A stretch of DNA of 64,000 bases from a virus: positions 1 through 64,000 of the IMG/VR virus record IMGVR_UViG_3300036781_000838; one strand, 5' to 3'. The position numbers and the translations under genes were made by a program. Position 1 is the stretch's first letter; the number at the start of each line of letters is the position of its first letter. Of this stretch, positions 6,881 to 16,279 are shown piece after piece. Below the pieces are notes generated by a model that was not told where the DNA came from, searched no databases, and saw nothing but the letters and a program-made list of their open reading frames with translations.

Positions 6881-9130
6881 ATGAAGAACCAGTACGATCC
6901 GACCGATGTTAAACCTGCCTATGAAATACCGACGTACGATAGCTCCACTGCCCAGTGGGGCTATACGTCTTTTTATACCTTTGATGAGTTCAGGACATTT
7001 GTAAAAAGTGTCTTCAAAGAACCTGGAAAGTACAAGTTTGATAAAACAGCCTTTTTATTTAACGAACAAGCGAGGCTTTTCTCCGCGAACAAAGTTTACT
7101 GCACGGCTCCTTTCCGGTCCAAAGACTATATCAGCTATTGGGAGAGCCAGAAGCAACGCTGCAGGAAAGGCGCCATTTTCATCGGTGCTGATGGGACCAG
7201 GTGGTACCTTACCCGGGATTATTATATGTGGTTGAACTTCCTGCCGATCATGAATAAGGAGAAGCAGGAGGTATTGGGGTCCGATGACACCGAATCGTTT
7301 GTCGATGTGCGGGATGCTCAGTACCATATGGCGCTGTATGAACTACTAGCTGAACTGCACTATGAACACGCTGCTGTTTTAAAAAAGCGACAAATCGCCT
7401 CTTCCCTTTACCATGCTGCCAAGCTGATAAATCAAATATGGTTTGAAAAGGGATCGACCTGTAAGATGGCGGCATCAGACTGGGACTTTATCGGGGAGGA
7501 AGGGACCTGGAAAATGCTCAACCAGTATCGTTCTTTCCTAAATGAACACACCGGGTGGTATCGGCCCTTTAAACCAGAAGGTGTGGGGATGTGGACCCAA
7601 GGGATTGAGGTCACCGTGAATGGTCGAAAAAGTACCCGCGGTCTCCTTTCCAATTTATTGGGTATTACCTTGGACAAAAGTCCGACTAAAGGTGTAGGCG
7701 GTGCCGTAAAATACTTCTTTTATGAAGAGGGAGGTATAGCCCCAACTGCCAACAAAACCTACGAATATGTAAGGCCGGCACTGCAGTCTGGTCTTGTGAC
7801 CGTAGGTATGTTCATTATTGCCGGCAGCGTGGGGGATCTCAAACAATGTCAACCACTCAAAGACTTCCTGCTCAACCCCCGGGCGAACGGATTTTATGGG
7901 GTGGAGACAAACCTGTTCAATAGCAAGGGGGAAATCAGGTTGTGCGCGCTGTTTATTCCCGAACAGTGGAGCATGCTGCCCTATATCGACGAATTTGGTA
8001 ATTCCCTCGTAGAAGAGGCGCTGGCAGCTATATTAACTGAAAGGGGGCTTTGGAAAAAAGAAGGGCTGGCAGCTGATCAGTACCAGCTCCGGGTTTCCCA
8101 GAAACCCATCAATATCGAGGAGGCTTTTGCTTACCGGGAGGAATCCCCTTTCCCTCAACACCTGGTATCCAAACAACTTCAGCGGATCGAAGACGGGGTG
8201 TATCCGGAAGAATACATCACTCTTTATCGGGACGAGACTGGCAAAGTTGTTTCCAAGCAGTCAAACCAGCTCCCTATCCAGGAATTCCCGCTGCCAAAAG
8301 GTCGAACCGATAAAGAAGGGGTCATCGTCGTCTATGAGAGACCGGATATACTGGCTTCCTGGGGTACTTACTATGCCAGCATTGATCCGGTCTCTGAAGG
8401 TAAAACCACAACATCAGATTCCTTATGCTCCATTTTCATCTATAAAAATGCTATTGAGGTTACCAAACAATTGGAAGATGGCACCTTTGAGCACTACGTT
8501 GAAGGCGACAAACTGGTGGCGGAATGGTGCGGCCGCTTCGATGACATCAATAAAACCCATGAGCGCCTGGAAATGATGATTGAATGGTATAATGCCTGGA
8601 CCCTGGTAGAAGCCAATGTGGGTCTATTCTTTACTTACATGACCTTAAAGCGTAAAACACATTACCTGGTCCCTTCTAACCAGATGATCTTCAACAAGGA
8701 AGTAAGTAACAGCTATGCGCCCAGCCATCCTTTTGGATGGAAGAATACGGGGTCCATCTTTAAAACCCATTTGTTATCAGCAGGTATCGAATTTTTGTCA
8801 GAAAAGATTTCTTCTGATTTCCTGGAAAATGGGGATGAGGTAAATATTAAGTATGGTATTGAGCGACTGCAGGGATCTCGGATGCTCTGCAAAGAAATGC
8901 AGGCATATTATCCGGGATTGAATGTAGACCGGCTGGTCGCATACTGTGCGCTGGTTGCGTTTGTCCGCATCCAACGCGCCATACGAGTAATAAGCCGTAA
9001 GATCGAAATCACCCACTCGAAGGTGTCCCCCAAAGACTTATACCAGATTCCACACCGCCCCTTCAAGAGCTTGATTGGTGGCTCATTGATGAAACCAATC
9101 GGGCGGCCATCCTTTAAACACTTTCGCTGA
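6881..9130 (+). CDS. Terminase large subunit (TerL)
   Basis: 749 residues: ATPase half then RNase H-fold nuclease half. The P-loop region reads KKRQIASS (K168-S175); relative to the usual xRQxGKS the Gly and Lys are replaced by Ala and Ser, so a lysine at its front may do the work, as proposed for some other terminases. The Walker B segment is YFFYEEGG with E282 and E283. The nuclease centre is suggested by YASIDPV (D502), LVEANVG and NVDRLVAYCALVAF near the C-terminus. It pumps DNA into the prohead and cuts the concatemer. The start follows TAACCTATGAAG. Length is typical of crAss-like TerL. Confidence 0.9.
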   Translation: MKNQYDPTDVKPAYEIPTYDSSTAQWGYTSFYTFDEFRTFVKSVFKEPGKYKFDKTAFLFNEQARLFSANKVYCTAPFRSKDYISYWESQKQRCRKGAIFIGADGTRWYLTRDYYMWLNFLPIMNKEKQEVLGSDDTESFVDVRDAQYHMALYELLAELHYEHAAVLKKRQIASSLYHAAKLINQIWFEKGSTCKMAASDWDFIGEEGTWKMLNQYRSFLNEHTGWYRPFKPEGVGMWTQGIEVTVNGRKSTRGLLSNLLGITLDKSPTKGVGGAVKYFFYEEGGIAPTANKTYEYVRPALQSGLVTVGMFIIAGSVGDLKQCQPLKDFLLNPRANGFYGVETNLFNSKGEIRLCALFIPEQWSMLPYIDEFGNSLVEEALAAILTERGLWKKEGLAADQYQLRVSQKPINIEEAFAYREESPFPQHLVSKQLQRIEDGVYPEEYITLYRDETGKVVSKQSNQLPIQEFPLPKGRTDKEGVIVVYERPDILASWGTYYASIDPVSEGKTTTSDSLCSIFIYKNAIEVTKQLEDGTFEHYVEGDKLVAEWCGRFDDINKTHERLEMMIEWYNAWTLVEANVGLFFTYMTLKRKTHYLVPSNQMIFNKEVSNSYAPSHPFGWKNTGSIFKTHLLSAGIEFLSEKISSDFLENGDEVNIKYGIERLQGSRMLCKEMQAYYPGLNVDRLVAYCALVAFVRIQRAIRVISRKIEITHSKVSPKDLYQIPHRPFKSLIGGSLMKPIGRPSFKHFR

Positions 9131-9160
9131 CGAACAAAGACAACTGCTTATAGCCCATGA

Positions 9161-9553
9161 TTAATTTTGGTTCGAGGGATTGGCTGGAAAAAAGCGAATT
9201 ACTTCCCGTAAAGTCTTTGTTTCCTCGGCATCGCAAAAAACGACCAAATCCTTTACCTGTTTTAGGGAAAAGTGGCAGTTTGCGAAACCCATCTGGTCTC
9301 TCTTGTTAAATCCGATGATCACTGATTTTCCATACACGACTTGTCCTGTTGTGCTAAGCATGAAGGCTAAATAGTCGGTATTTTTATCAGCATCCTCCAT
9401 GGTATACATCGTGTCCCCATTTTCAAATTCTTCCTCGTGCGAAAAAGGTCCACCAAGCGCTTTTTCCATGGGACTTCCTGAAAAATCATAAGTTAATTCA
9501 AAATGAACGTACTTAATTGTCTTGCCTGCAGGGTCAATAAGAATAGCTTTCAT
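9161..9553 (-). CDS. DUF3846-like protein, copy A
   Basis: 130 residues beginning MKAILIDPAGKTIKYV, with a central NGDTMYTMEDAD, then GQVVYGKSVIIGF and a C-terminal VVFCDAEETKTLRE. This order (MKaxxIDP, nGDxxY, GKaxxxG) resembles DUF3846-type small proteins found in phages and plasmids; function unknown. It lies antisense between terminase and portal and is a diverged copy of the next gene, with the same length and matching motifs throughout. The pair looks like an inserted accessory cassette. Confidence 0.65.
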   Translation of the reverse strand: MKAILIDPAGKTIKYVHFELTYDFSGSPMEKALGGPFSHEEEFENGDTMYTMEDADKNTDYLAFMLSTTGQVVYGKSVIIGFNKRDQMGFANCHFSLKQVKDLVVFCDAEETKTLREVIRFFPANPSNQN

Positions 9554-9642
9554 GATCGAATAAAATGGTTTTTTTAATAACAGAATAGTTGTTCGGAGTA
9601 CCTTAAATGCTTTGGCTGATTATGCGTACATCCGGCCAAGTT

Positions 9643-10035
9643 TCATGATAATCGGGCAGATTGTCTTCTTTCTATTGCACGAAGCGTTGCTGTTTCTTCC
9701 GAAGTACAAAAGACAACGTCGTCAATTACGAATTCTAACAAGGACCTACAGTCAATAAGTTCTCTATCCGCTTTTATAGGTAAGGGAAAGCCAACGATGA
9801 CAGCCTTGCCAAACACATCTTCTCCCGTCGAAGAAATTCGGAAGGCTAAATAATTTTCGTTTTCCTCCGTGTCAGCCGCAGCATATAAATTATCTCCGTT
9901 TTTGAGGTCTAACACCCAATCGGAAGAAAACCCTAAAATAGTTGAGGTAGTATGAACCGCATTATTGCATTCCGGCTCATATTTAATCTCTTTAATAGTT
10001 TGTGTCACTGGATCGATTACAATTGCTTTTAACAT
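9643..10035 (-). CDS. DUF3846-like protein, copy B
   Basis: 130 residues, paralogous to the gene at 9161-9553: both have MxKAIxIDP at the start, an NGDxxY turn, YLAFxxSSTG/YLAFMLSTTG, GKxVIxGF and VVFCxxEETxTLR at the end. It is first in the minus-strand pair and faces away from the portal operon. Overall the two copies are clearly diverged, so the duplication is not recent. Function is unknown; expression at a different time from the virion genes is likely because of its orientation. Confidence 0.65.
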   Translation of the reverse strand: MLKAIVIDPVTQTIKEIKYEPECNNAVHTTSTILGFSSDWVLDLKNGDNLYAAADTEENENYLAFRISSTGEDVFGKAVIVGFPLPIKADRELIDCRSLLEFVIDDVVFCTSEETATLRAIERRQSARLS

Positions 10036-10094
10036 AGTTTTTATTTTTTGAAAGGCAACTTTACGATTTATTTGGAAAATTAACCAATAAAGAA

Positions 10095-10109
10095 TAGATT
10101 ATTTATATA
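10095..10109 (+). promoter_or_regulatory. TATA-type dyad before portal operon
   Basis: TAGATTATTTATATA, a one-base variant of the element at 1237, in the divergent gap between the antisense DUF3846-like pair and the portal operon, 50 bases before the first frame. Promoter function is inferred from recurrence and position. Confidence 0.5.
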
Positions 10110-10159
10110 GGGTTTACCATGAATTCTATAAATCCATCCTATTAAAACTCATCGCCTCC

Positions 10160-10435
10160 ATGTACATATACCCCACGAATACCCTATGCAGTAGCTTTAT
10201 TATACAGGAAAAGAAAAATCTTGTATCAAGATTGTACAAAGATTGTAAAATAACTCTTGATGAGTTGCTGCTCCTTCTCGATAGGGATTCCACACCTTGT
10301 TACCAGCTTCCGTTATGTCCCCCGCCATATAACCCTTATCCTTCCTGGACTACTGGTAATCACCACAATGTAGTGTCTATGGGTGCCGGCAACGTGGAAA
10401 CCACTTCAACAAGTCTTGCCCTCCAGCGCGGATAA
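10160..10435 (+). CDS. Hypothetical small protein, 91 aa
   Basis: Short frame just upstream of the portal. The first half is helical (KKNLVSRLYKDCKITLDELLLLLDRD); the second is Pro, Tyr and Cys rich (CYQLPLCPPPYNPYP) and ends in a Ser/Thr tail. No family recognised. It shares the transcript expected from the dyad promoter and ends 15 bases before the portal start, so a minor head role or a leader function is possible. Confidence 0.5.
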   Translation: MYIYPTNTLCSSFIIQEKKNLVSRLYKDCKITLDELLLLLDRDSTPCYQLPLCPPPYNPYPSWTTGNHHNVVSMGAGNVETTSTSLALQRG

Positions 10436-10450
10436 TGCCTCGAAAATTAA

Positions 10451-13183
10451 ATGCAAATACTCAATGCACTGCAGACCAAAGCAGGTGCTAAAACGGAATA
10501 CAGTAAAATCGGTTCATTAACGCAACCCCTGCAATTCCTTCCCCTGAAAGAGAAGGATGCAAAGTGGGCTGCTTGGAACCTGGATTGGCTGGAATACCAG
10601 GGTGTTAAGCAGATAAGAAGGAATGGTAAACGGTTTCTTAAGAATATCCGGCTGGCTTATGGGATCATTGAACGGTCGGATTACCTGGTTGAAGAAGCAA
10701 ATGAATCGGGGGAACTGATTGACTACCTGACAAAAGAAGATAGTTCCGCGCTCGATCTTAAGTTCTACCCCATTATTCCTAATGTCATCAATGTGCTGAC
10801 TGGGGAATTCTCCAAAAGGACCTCCAAAATAATGTTCCGGGCAGTAGATGACACCTCCTACAATGAAATGCTGGAGGAAAAACGGCAGATGTTGGAGGAT
10901 ACCCTTGTCCGGCAAGCGGAACAAAAGGTGTTCCAGCAAATGATTCAGCAGGGGGAGGATCCCAACAGCCCGGAAGCAAAACAGGCTTTATCTCCGGATA
11001 ATATTAAAAGCCTACCTGAAATAGAAGCCTTCTTTGGGAAGAGCTACCGCAGCATGATCGAGGAGTGGGCCACTCACCAAAAACAGGTGGATGAGGAACG
11101 CTTTAAGATGCAGGAAGCAGAGGAACGGCAGTTCGCCCGGATGCTGATCCTAAATCGGGAGTTCTGGCATTTTAAAATGAATGAGGACGATTATGAGATC
11201 GAAGAGTGGGACCCTGTTTTCACCTTCTATCATAAGTCGCCGGATACCCGGTATATCTCTCAAGGCAATTTCGCCGGTAAGATTGACCTGATGACCGTGG
11301 CGGATGTCATTGATAAGTATGGCTATTTGATGTCTGATGAACAGCTGCGGACGCTGGAATTCATTTACCCGGTAAAATCATTGGCTTACAACCTGAGCGG
11401 CACTCCAAACGACGGTTCCTTCTACGACGGATCCCGCTCGTATAAGTGGAACACCAATAGCCCTTCCCTGGGCTACCGGCAAATGGCCGGCTTTTTCGAC
11501 AATTTCAAGTACAATGGTGATATCGTCCAATGGCTGATGAATGATACGGAGGACTTCCTGGATTTCGGAAATACCAACCTTATCCGCGTATCTACCATCT
11601 ATTGGAAAACACAACGCAAGCTCTTCCATCTTACGAAAATTGATAAGGACAACCCTGAACCGATCCAGGAGATTGTAGATGAAACGTACAAGGTTACCTG
11701 TAAGCCCATTTACGATACAACCATTTATACCCTGAAAACAAAAGACAACCTGGTATATGGCGAACACCTGGACGCCATCTGGATAAATGAGGTTTGGGGA
11801 GGGGTTCGTATCGGCGCCAACAGACCTACTTCCTGGATGAACGAGCCATCGGAAGTCAATCCGATCTACTTAGGTATTAACCGCCCAGAACCCGGGCGCC
11901 TGCCGTTCCAGTTTAAAGGAGATCTTTCCCTCTATGGCTGCAAGCTCCCCATCGAGGGAAGTGTGTTTTCAGATCGAAACATGCGCTCTGTATCCCTGGT
12001 CGACCTGATGAAGCCCTTCCAGATAGGTTATAATCTCACCAATAACCAGATTAGCGACATCCTGGTGGACGAATTGGGTACTGTCATCTTGCTGGATCAA
12101 AACGCGCTGCCTAAACAAAGCCTGGGAGAAGATTGGGGAAGGGGTAACCTGGCCAAGGCATTTGTAGCGATGAGAAATTTCCAGATACTCCCCCTGGATA
12201 CGACACTACAAAACACCGAAGGCGCTACCCAGTTTAACCAGTATACGCAGCTAAATATGGAGCAGACCAACCGGCTCATGAGCCGGATACAGCTCTCCAA
12301 ATATTTTAAAGAGGCCGCTTTTGAAGTGGTTGGAGTTACCCCACAACGAATCGGGGAAGTCGCCGCCTCTGAAACAGCTACCGGCACCACCCAGGCAGTG
12401 AATAATTCCTATTCACAGACCGAAAAATACTTTACCCAGCATTCTGATTGGCTCATGCCCAGGGTCCACCAGATGAGGACTGACTTGGCGCAGTATTACC
12501 AATCGAAGAATCCATCCCTGCGCTTACAGTATATCACCTCGATGGATGAAAGAGTAAACTTCCAAATGAATGGGACAGATCTTTTATCACGGGATATTAA
12601 TGTATTCTGTACCACCAAAGTAAATCACCGGGAAATATTACAACAGATGAAGCAAATAGCCCTGACTAACAACACGGCTGGCGCTTCCATTTATGACCTG
12701 GGCAATGTAATAAAAGCTGAATCGATAGCTGAATTGACCCGGGTGCTCAAATCTGCTGAGGATAAAACGGCTGCACAAAAACAACAAGAGCAGGATCAGC
12801 AGCAGCAATTACAGCAACAACAAGAAGAGGCTCAAGCGGCGGCATTAAAAGATCAACAGGCGTTTGATGCACAGCAGCGTGACCTCGATCGACAGAAGGA
12901 TATCACTGTCGCTGAAATTAAAGCTGCCGGCTATCCGGACACCTCCGATAATGGCGAGGATGAGTATATGAACCGGCTGCAGTTTATTCAAGGACAGTCA
13001 CAGTATGAGGATACTATGAATTTCAAACGGCAACAGGAGGATAATAAGATTCAAATGAATAATCAGAAAGTATCGCTCGACCAGCAAAAAATGCAGACAC
13101 AGCGAGATGTCGCCCAGAAACAGGAAAATATTGCCCGGATAAATAAAAACAAATATGACCGTCCCGCACAAAAGAAAAAATAA
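10451..13183 (+). CDS. Portal protein
   Basis: 910 residues. The N-terminal third has the portal-like run YPIIPNVINVLTGEFSKRTS (about residues 108-127), followed by long charged helices and a core with conserved turns typical of crAss-like portals. The last 170 residues are very rich in Gln and Glu (short QQQ runs near residues 777-800) and form a long coiled coil, consistent with the portal barrel reaching into the head. Twelve copies would form the vertex through which TerL loads DNA. It sits between the terminase and the scaffold-like and capsid genes, the expected place. Confidence 0.85.
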   Translation: MQILNALQTKAGAKTEYSKIGSLTQPLQFLPLKEKDAKWAAWNLDWLEYQGVKQIRRNGKRFLKNIRLAYGIIERSDYLVEEANESGELIDYLTKEDSSALDLKFYPIIPNVINVLTGEFSKRTSKIMFRAVDDTSYNEMLEEKRQMLEDTLVRQAEQKVFQQMIQQGEDPNSPEAKQALSPDNIKSLPEIEAFFGKSYRSMIEEWATHQKQVDEERFKMQEAEERQFARMLILNREFWHFKMNEDDYEIEEWDPVFTFYHKSPDTRYISQGNFAGKIDLMTVADVIDKYGYLMSDEQLRTLEFIYPVKSLAYNLSGTPNDGSFYDGSRSYKWNTNSPSLGYRQMAGFFDNFKYNGDIVQWLMNDTEDFLDFGNTNLIRVSTIYWKTQRKLFHLTKIDKDNPEPIQEIVDETYKVTCKPIYDTTIYTLKTKDNLVYGEHLDAIWINEVWGGVRIGANRPTSWMNEPSEVNPIYLGINRPEPGRLPFQFKGDLSLYGCKLPIEGSVFSDRNMRSVSLVDLMKPFQIGYNLTNNQISDILVDELGTVILLDQNALPKQSLGEDWGRGNLAKAFVAMRNFQILPLDTTLQNTEGATQFNQYTQLNMEQTNRLMSRIQLSKYFKEAAFEVVGVTPQRIGEVAASETATGTTQAVNNSYSQTEKYFTQHSDWLMPRVHQMRTDLAQYYQSKNPSLRLQYITSMDERVNFQMNGTDLLSRDINVFCTTKVNHREILQQMKQIALTNNTAGASIYDLGNVIKAESIAELTRVLKSAEDKTAAQKQQEQDQQQQLQQQQEEAQAAALKDQQAFDAQQRDLDRQKDITVAEIKAAGYPDTSDNGEDEYMNRLQFIQGQSQYEDTMNFKRQQEDNKIQMNNQKVSLDQQKMQTQRDVAQKQENIARINKNKYDRPAQKKK

Positions 13184-13287
13184 GTATAGCGATATAATAC
13201 GCAATACTCCGGTGAGATAATGTAAGAATGGACTTTCGTCCTCATTAAGGCATATATTTTTATTGAAGCACAAAAACCAAATGATGT

Positions 13288-14541
13288 ATGCCCGATAATA
13301 CCACGGTAAGAACAATTGATATTGAAAGCCTCGATGATCTGTTCCCAGGAGTTGCTACCGATAGTGTTATCGTGCCAGAAGCGGTAAAGAAATCAGTGCT
13401 CAGCACGGATGAACCCGTCAATCTTGATCCGAAGAATCTGGAAAAACCCATAGCCCCGGTAGTTGTCCCTGCAGCTGGTGAGACGGCGGTCGCTACGGAA
13501 GTAAAACCAGCCGGTGACGAGAATGTAAGTTTCGATGATTTGGTTGAAACAAATGAAGAAGCAAATAAAGTTGCAGGCAGGGCTAAGACAGACAAATCAG
13601 GCATTGTAGAGTTGTATAAAAAGAAAATTGACGCCGGCGTTATGGTCCCCTTTGATGATTACAAAGAGGGGGACAATATCGAAGAATACCTCGGCAAACT
13701 CTCGATGAAGGACCTCGAAGACTTGTGGGATGCCAACGAAACGAGAAAGGTCCAGGAGGTAGAACAAAAAGTACCTCAACAGTTCTTTAATTCACTTCCC
13801 CAGGAACTACAATTCGCCGCAAAATATGTGGCTGACGGTGGAACCGATATGCGGGGTTTATTTAAGGCCCTCGCCCAGGTCGAAGAAGTCCGACAGCTCG
13901 ATCCTGAGAAGAACCCGCGGGAGGTTGCTTATCAATATTTGAAAGCAACCAATTACGGGGATGATGCCGAGATCAAAGAGCAACTGGACGAGTGGGAAGA
14001 CGTAGGTACAATTAATAAGAAAGCCCTGGGCTTTAAGCCAAAGCTGGACAAGATGCAGTCTGAGATAGTTCAGACACAACTGGATCAGCAGGCTGAACAA
14101 AAAGTACAGCGGGACCAGGCTGCCGCCAGGTATGTACAGAATGTCCAGGATTCCTTGAAACAACCTGAAATAGCAGGAATCAAACTCGATAAGAAGACCC
14201 ATGACTTTCTGACCCAGGGGCTACTGCAACCAGCCTTTCCCTCCATTACTGGTAAACCTACCAATCTGCTTGGTCACCTGCTGGAGAAGTACCAGGTCGT
14301 CGAACCGAATTACCAATTGGTGGCGGAGGCCATGTGGCTCCTGGCAGACCCCGATGGTTACCGGAACAAACTGATAGAAAGAGGCAAAAATGAAAATACT
14401 GCTGCCACTGTCCGGCAGTTGAAGACAGAAGCCACCCGTAAGCAATCCTCTTCCCAATATGATGAGGATGCGACTGGTGGCGGACAGAAAAGAACACCAA
14501 AAACAGTGCAACGACCTGGCGCAGCGATGTTTAAAAGATAG
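13288..14541 (+). CDS. Scaffold-like head assembly protein
   Basis: 417 residues, strongly acidic and predicted mostly helical. The first 110 residues are low-complexity (Val, Pro, Ala, Glu), the middle has long heptad-like helices (VQEVEQKVPQQF; QTQLDQQAEQKVQRDQAAARY) and the C-terminus turns basic (GGGQKRTPKTVQRPGAAMFKR). Acidic coiled coil with a basic tail that can grip the capsid protein is the usual look of scaffolding proteins, and position between portal and capsid gene supports it. Sequence identity to a known scaffold is not claimed. Confidence 0.6.
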   Translation: MPDNTTVRTIDIESLDDLFPGVATDSVIVPEAVKKSVLSTDEPVNLDPKNLEKPIAPVVVPAAGETAVATEVKPAGDENVSFDDLVETNEEANKVAGRAKTDKSGIVELYKKKIDAGVMVPFDDYKEGDNIEEYLGKLSMKDLEDLWDANETRKVQEVEQKVPQQFFNSLPQELQFAAKYVADGGTDMRGLFKALAQVEEVRQLDPEKNPREVAYQYLKATNYGDDAEIKEQLDEWEDVGTINKKALGFKPKLDKMQSEIVQTQLDQQAEQKVQRDQAAARYVQNVQDSLKQPEIAGIKLDKKTHDFLTQGLLQPAFPSITGKPTNLLGHLLEKYQVVEPNYQLVAEAMWLLADPDGYRNKLIERGKNENTAATVRQLKTEATRKQSSSQYDEDATGGGQKRTPKTVQRPGAAMFKR

Positions 14542-14574
14542 CAAGCGCCCTAATCCTATATCCTAAGAAAAACT

Positions 14575-16200
14575 ATGCCTACACCAGTATTAAACAATGG
14601 CCTATTCCTGCGAGATGTGGAACTGCGAGCAGGCTCACATTTAGATTCATATCACCTGATGAATATGCTAGGTGATGCGGAACCCACCGACATGGGTCCG
14701 ATTGATCTATGGGTGATGGCCCAGAAGGTAGAGATGCCGCTTTACCAACTATCCTCTTTTAATGGAAAAAATATTCAATATGTCGATAATGCCAAGGGAG
14801 AATGGAAGTGGCAAATTCCGATTACCGATGAACTTCCCTATGTCGTAGAAGACATCGAGCCGAGTAATATTACTAAAGGTATTGATGGCCACGAATTCCG
14901 GATTAAATACAATAAGAAAGTATTCGGTCATGGTGAGGTGATCACCTACGACAAAATGAACGGTATTCAGCTCTACATCACTGACGAGGATATTCTACCG
15001 GTAGGCGATGGTTATTTATACACTGTCCGGATCCGCAACAACGACTCCTTTAAGTTCCTGGATAATCAGTTCCTGAACAACAAGACCAGGTGGTTCCGTC
15101 TTACTTCGAGCATTGGAGAATATGGCCAGCGGTACGCTGATCTGACCGTAGAAGCAGGTTACAGGGAGTTTTACAACTTCGTCGGTAACGAAAGTGCTCA
15201 CTTTGAGTATTCCATCAGTTCCAAAGCTGAATTAATGCTCCGGGGTGGTGTCCGTGCTACCGGTGCCCTGGCGGTGAATGAGATCTGGAATGTGCATGAT
15301 AAGACGGTACTGGATCCTTCCATTACCCGTATTGAGCAGCTTGCTGCCAAAATGGGGAAAGACTGGATGAAAACGGCCCTTTCCGAAGGTAAGTTATCCC
15401 GATCCTTTGTCACCAAACTCGAATCAGCCGGCTTATCCAAGATCACCCAGGATATTGAAAATGACCTGATGTGGGGACAAGGTGGCGCCATCCAAACCCA
15501 GGGACCAGAAATTCTGAGAGCTTCCGTTGGCTTATGGAAACAGCTTGACAACTCGTACAAGCATATCTATAACATGGCCTCTTTCAACCTGGATATGTTT
15601 GAAAGTGAGATCAACAACTTTTACTATGGTAAAGTTGACTTGGTAGGCCCTGATCCCAAGCGGCAGATCATTGTTCAGACCGGTAGAGCGGGGATGAAAA
15701 TGGTGAATGAGGCAATCGCTAAAAAGGCGCTAAGCCAAAACCTTACGACCCAGTCAACCGAAATCGGGGCTATCAAGATGAATCCGTCAAACATGAGTTT
15801 GCACTATGGATTCTCTTTCACCAGCTTCACCATTCCGTTCATCGCCAATGTGCAGTTTGTTTACAATCCTGCCCTGGACCCGGTTAATGCGAATGAAATT
15901 GAAAATCCGATTATCAACGGCTACCGGTTATCTTCTTACTCGTTCATCATCTTCGATATCACGGACGAAGGAAACGATAATATCAAGCTCCTGCGTAAGT
16001 CCTGGGATAATGAGCTGAGGTGGTGGTACATCAATGGAAAATTTGACTACCAGGGTCGTACTTCCGGATTCCAGAGTAGCGGCGGCAACTTCGGGTATAA
16101 AGTACAAATGGAGAAACCCAAAGATGCCTTATGGGTTAAAGACCCGACCAAAGTGCTGAAAATAGTAATGCGAAACCCCATCACAGGAGGATCGCTGTAA
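14575..16200 (+). CDS. Major capsid protein
   Basis: 541 residues, matching crAss-like major capsid proteins in length and in patterns such as SYHLMNMLGDAEPTDMGPID (residues 23-42), WKWQIPITDELPYVVEDI and the C-terminal KDPTKVLKIVMRNPITGGSL. These proteins adopt the HK97 fold with an inserted domain and form the icosahedral shell. No obvious N-terminal propeptide is visible. The gene follows the scaffold-like gene after a 33-base gap containing TATCCTAAG and is closed by a strong hairpin, which may protect the 3' end of the most heavily used message. Confidence 0.88.
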   Translation: MPTPVLNNGLFLRDVELRAGSHLDSYHLMNMLGDAEPTDMGPIDLWVMAQKVEMPLYQLSSFNGKNIQYVDNAKGEWKWQIPITDELPYVVEDIEPSNITKGIDGHEFRIKYNKKVFGHGEVITYDKMNGIQLYITDEDILPVGDGYLYTVRIRNNDSFKFLDNQFLNNKTRWFRLTSSIGEYGQRYADLTVEAGYREFYNFVGNESAHFEYSISSKAELMLRGGVRATGALAVNEIWNVHDKTVLDPSITRIEQLAAKMGKDWMKTALSEGKLSRSFVTKLESAGLSKITQDIENDLMWGQGGAIQTQGPEILRASVGLWKQLDNSYKHIYNMASFNLDMFESEINNFYYGKVDLVGPDPKRQIIVQTGRAGMKMVNEAIAKKALSQNLTTQSTEIGAIKMNPSNMSLHYGFSFTSFTIPFIANVQFVYNPALDPVNANEIENPIINGYRLSSYSFIIFDITDEGNDNIKLLRKSWDNELRWWYINGKFDYQGRTSGFQSSGGNFGYKVQMEKPKDALWVKDPTKVLKIVMRNPITGGSL

Positions 16201-16206
16201 TCAACT

Positions 16207-16231
16207 GGAAGGGGGAGTTTTTCCCCCTTCC
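16207..16231 (+). terminator. Perfect 10-bp hairpin after capsid gene
   Basis: GGAAGGGGGA pairs with TCCCCCTTCC around a GTTTT loop, seven bases after the capsid stop. No T tract follows, so it is either a weak or factor-aided terminator, or an RNA-stabilising end structure. Confidence 0.55.
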
Positions 16232-16279
16232 TCCATACCAGGATAGTTCACAAAAAACCAACCGTCGAAACCACTCAGT

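Noticed and set aside
12770-12840. CAG/CAA-rich tract in the portal gene as a DNA repeat
   Set aside because: It is explained by the Gln-rich coiled-coil end of the portal, with mixed codons rather than a uniform repeat.
13219-13245. Hairpin GGAC-TTTC-GTCC after the portal gene as a terminator
   Set aside because: The stem is short and interrupted and no T tract follows directly; the head genes probably continue on one transcript.
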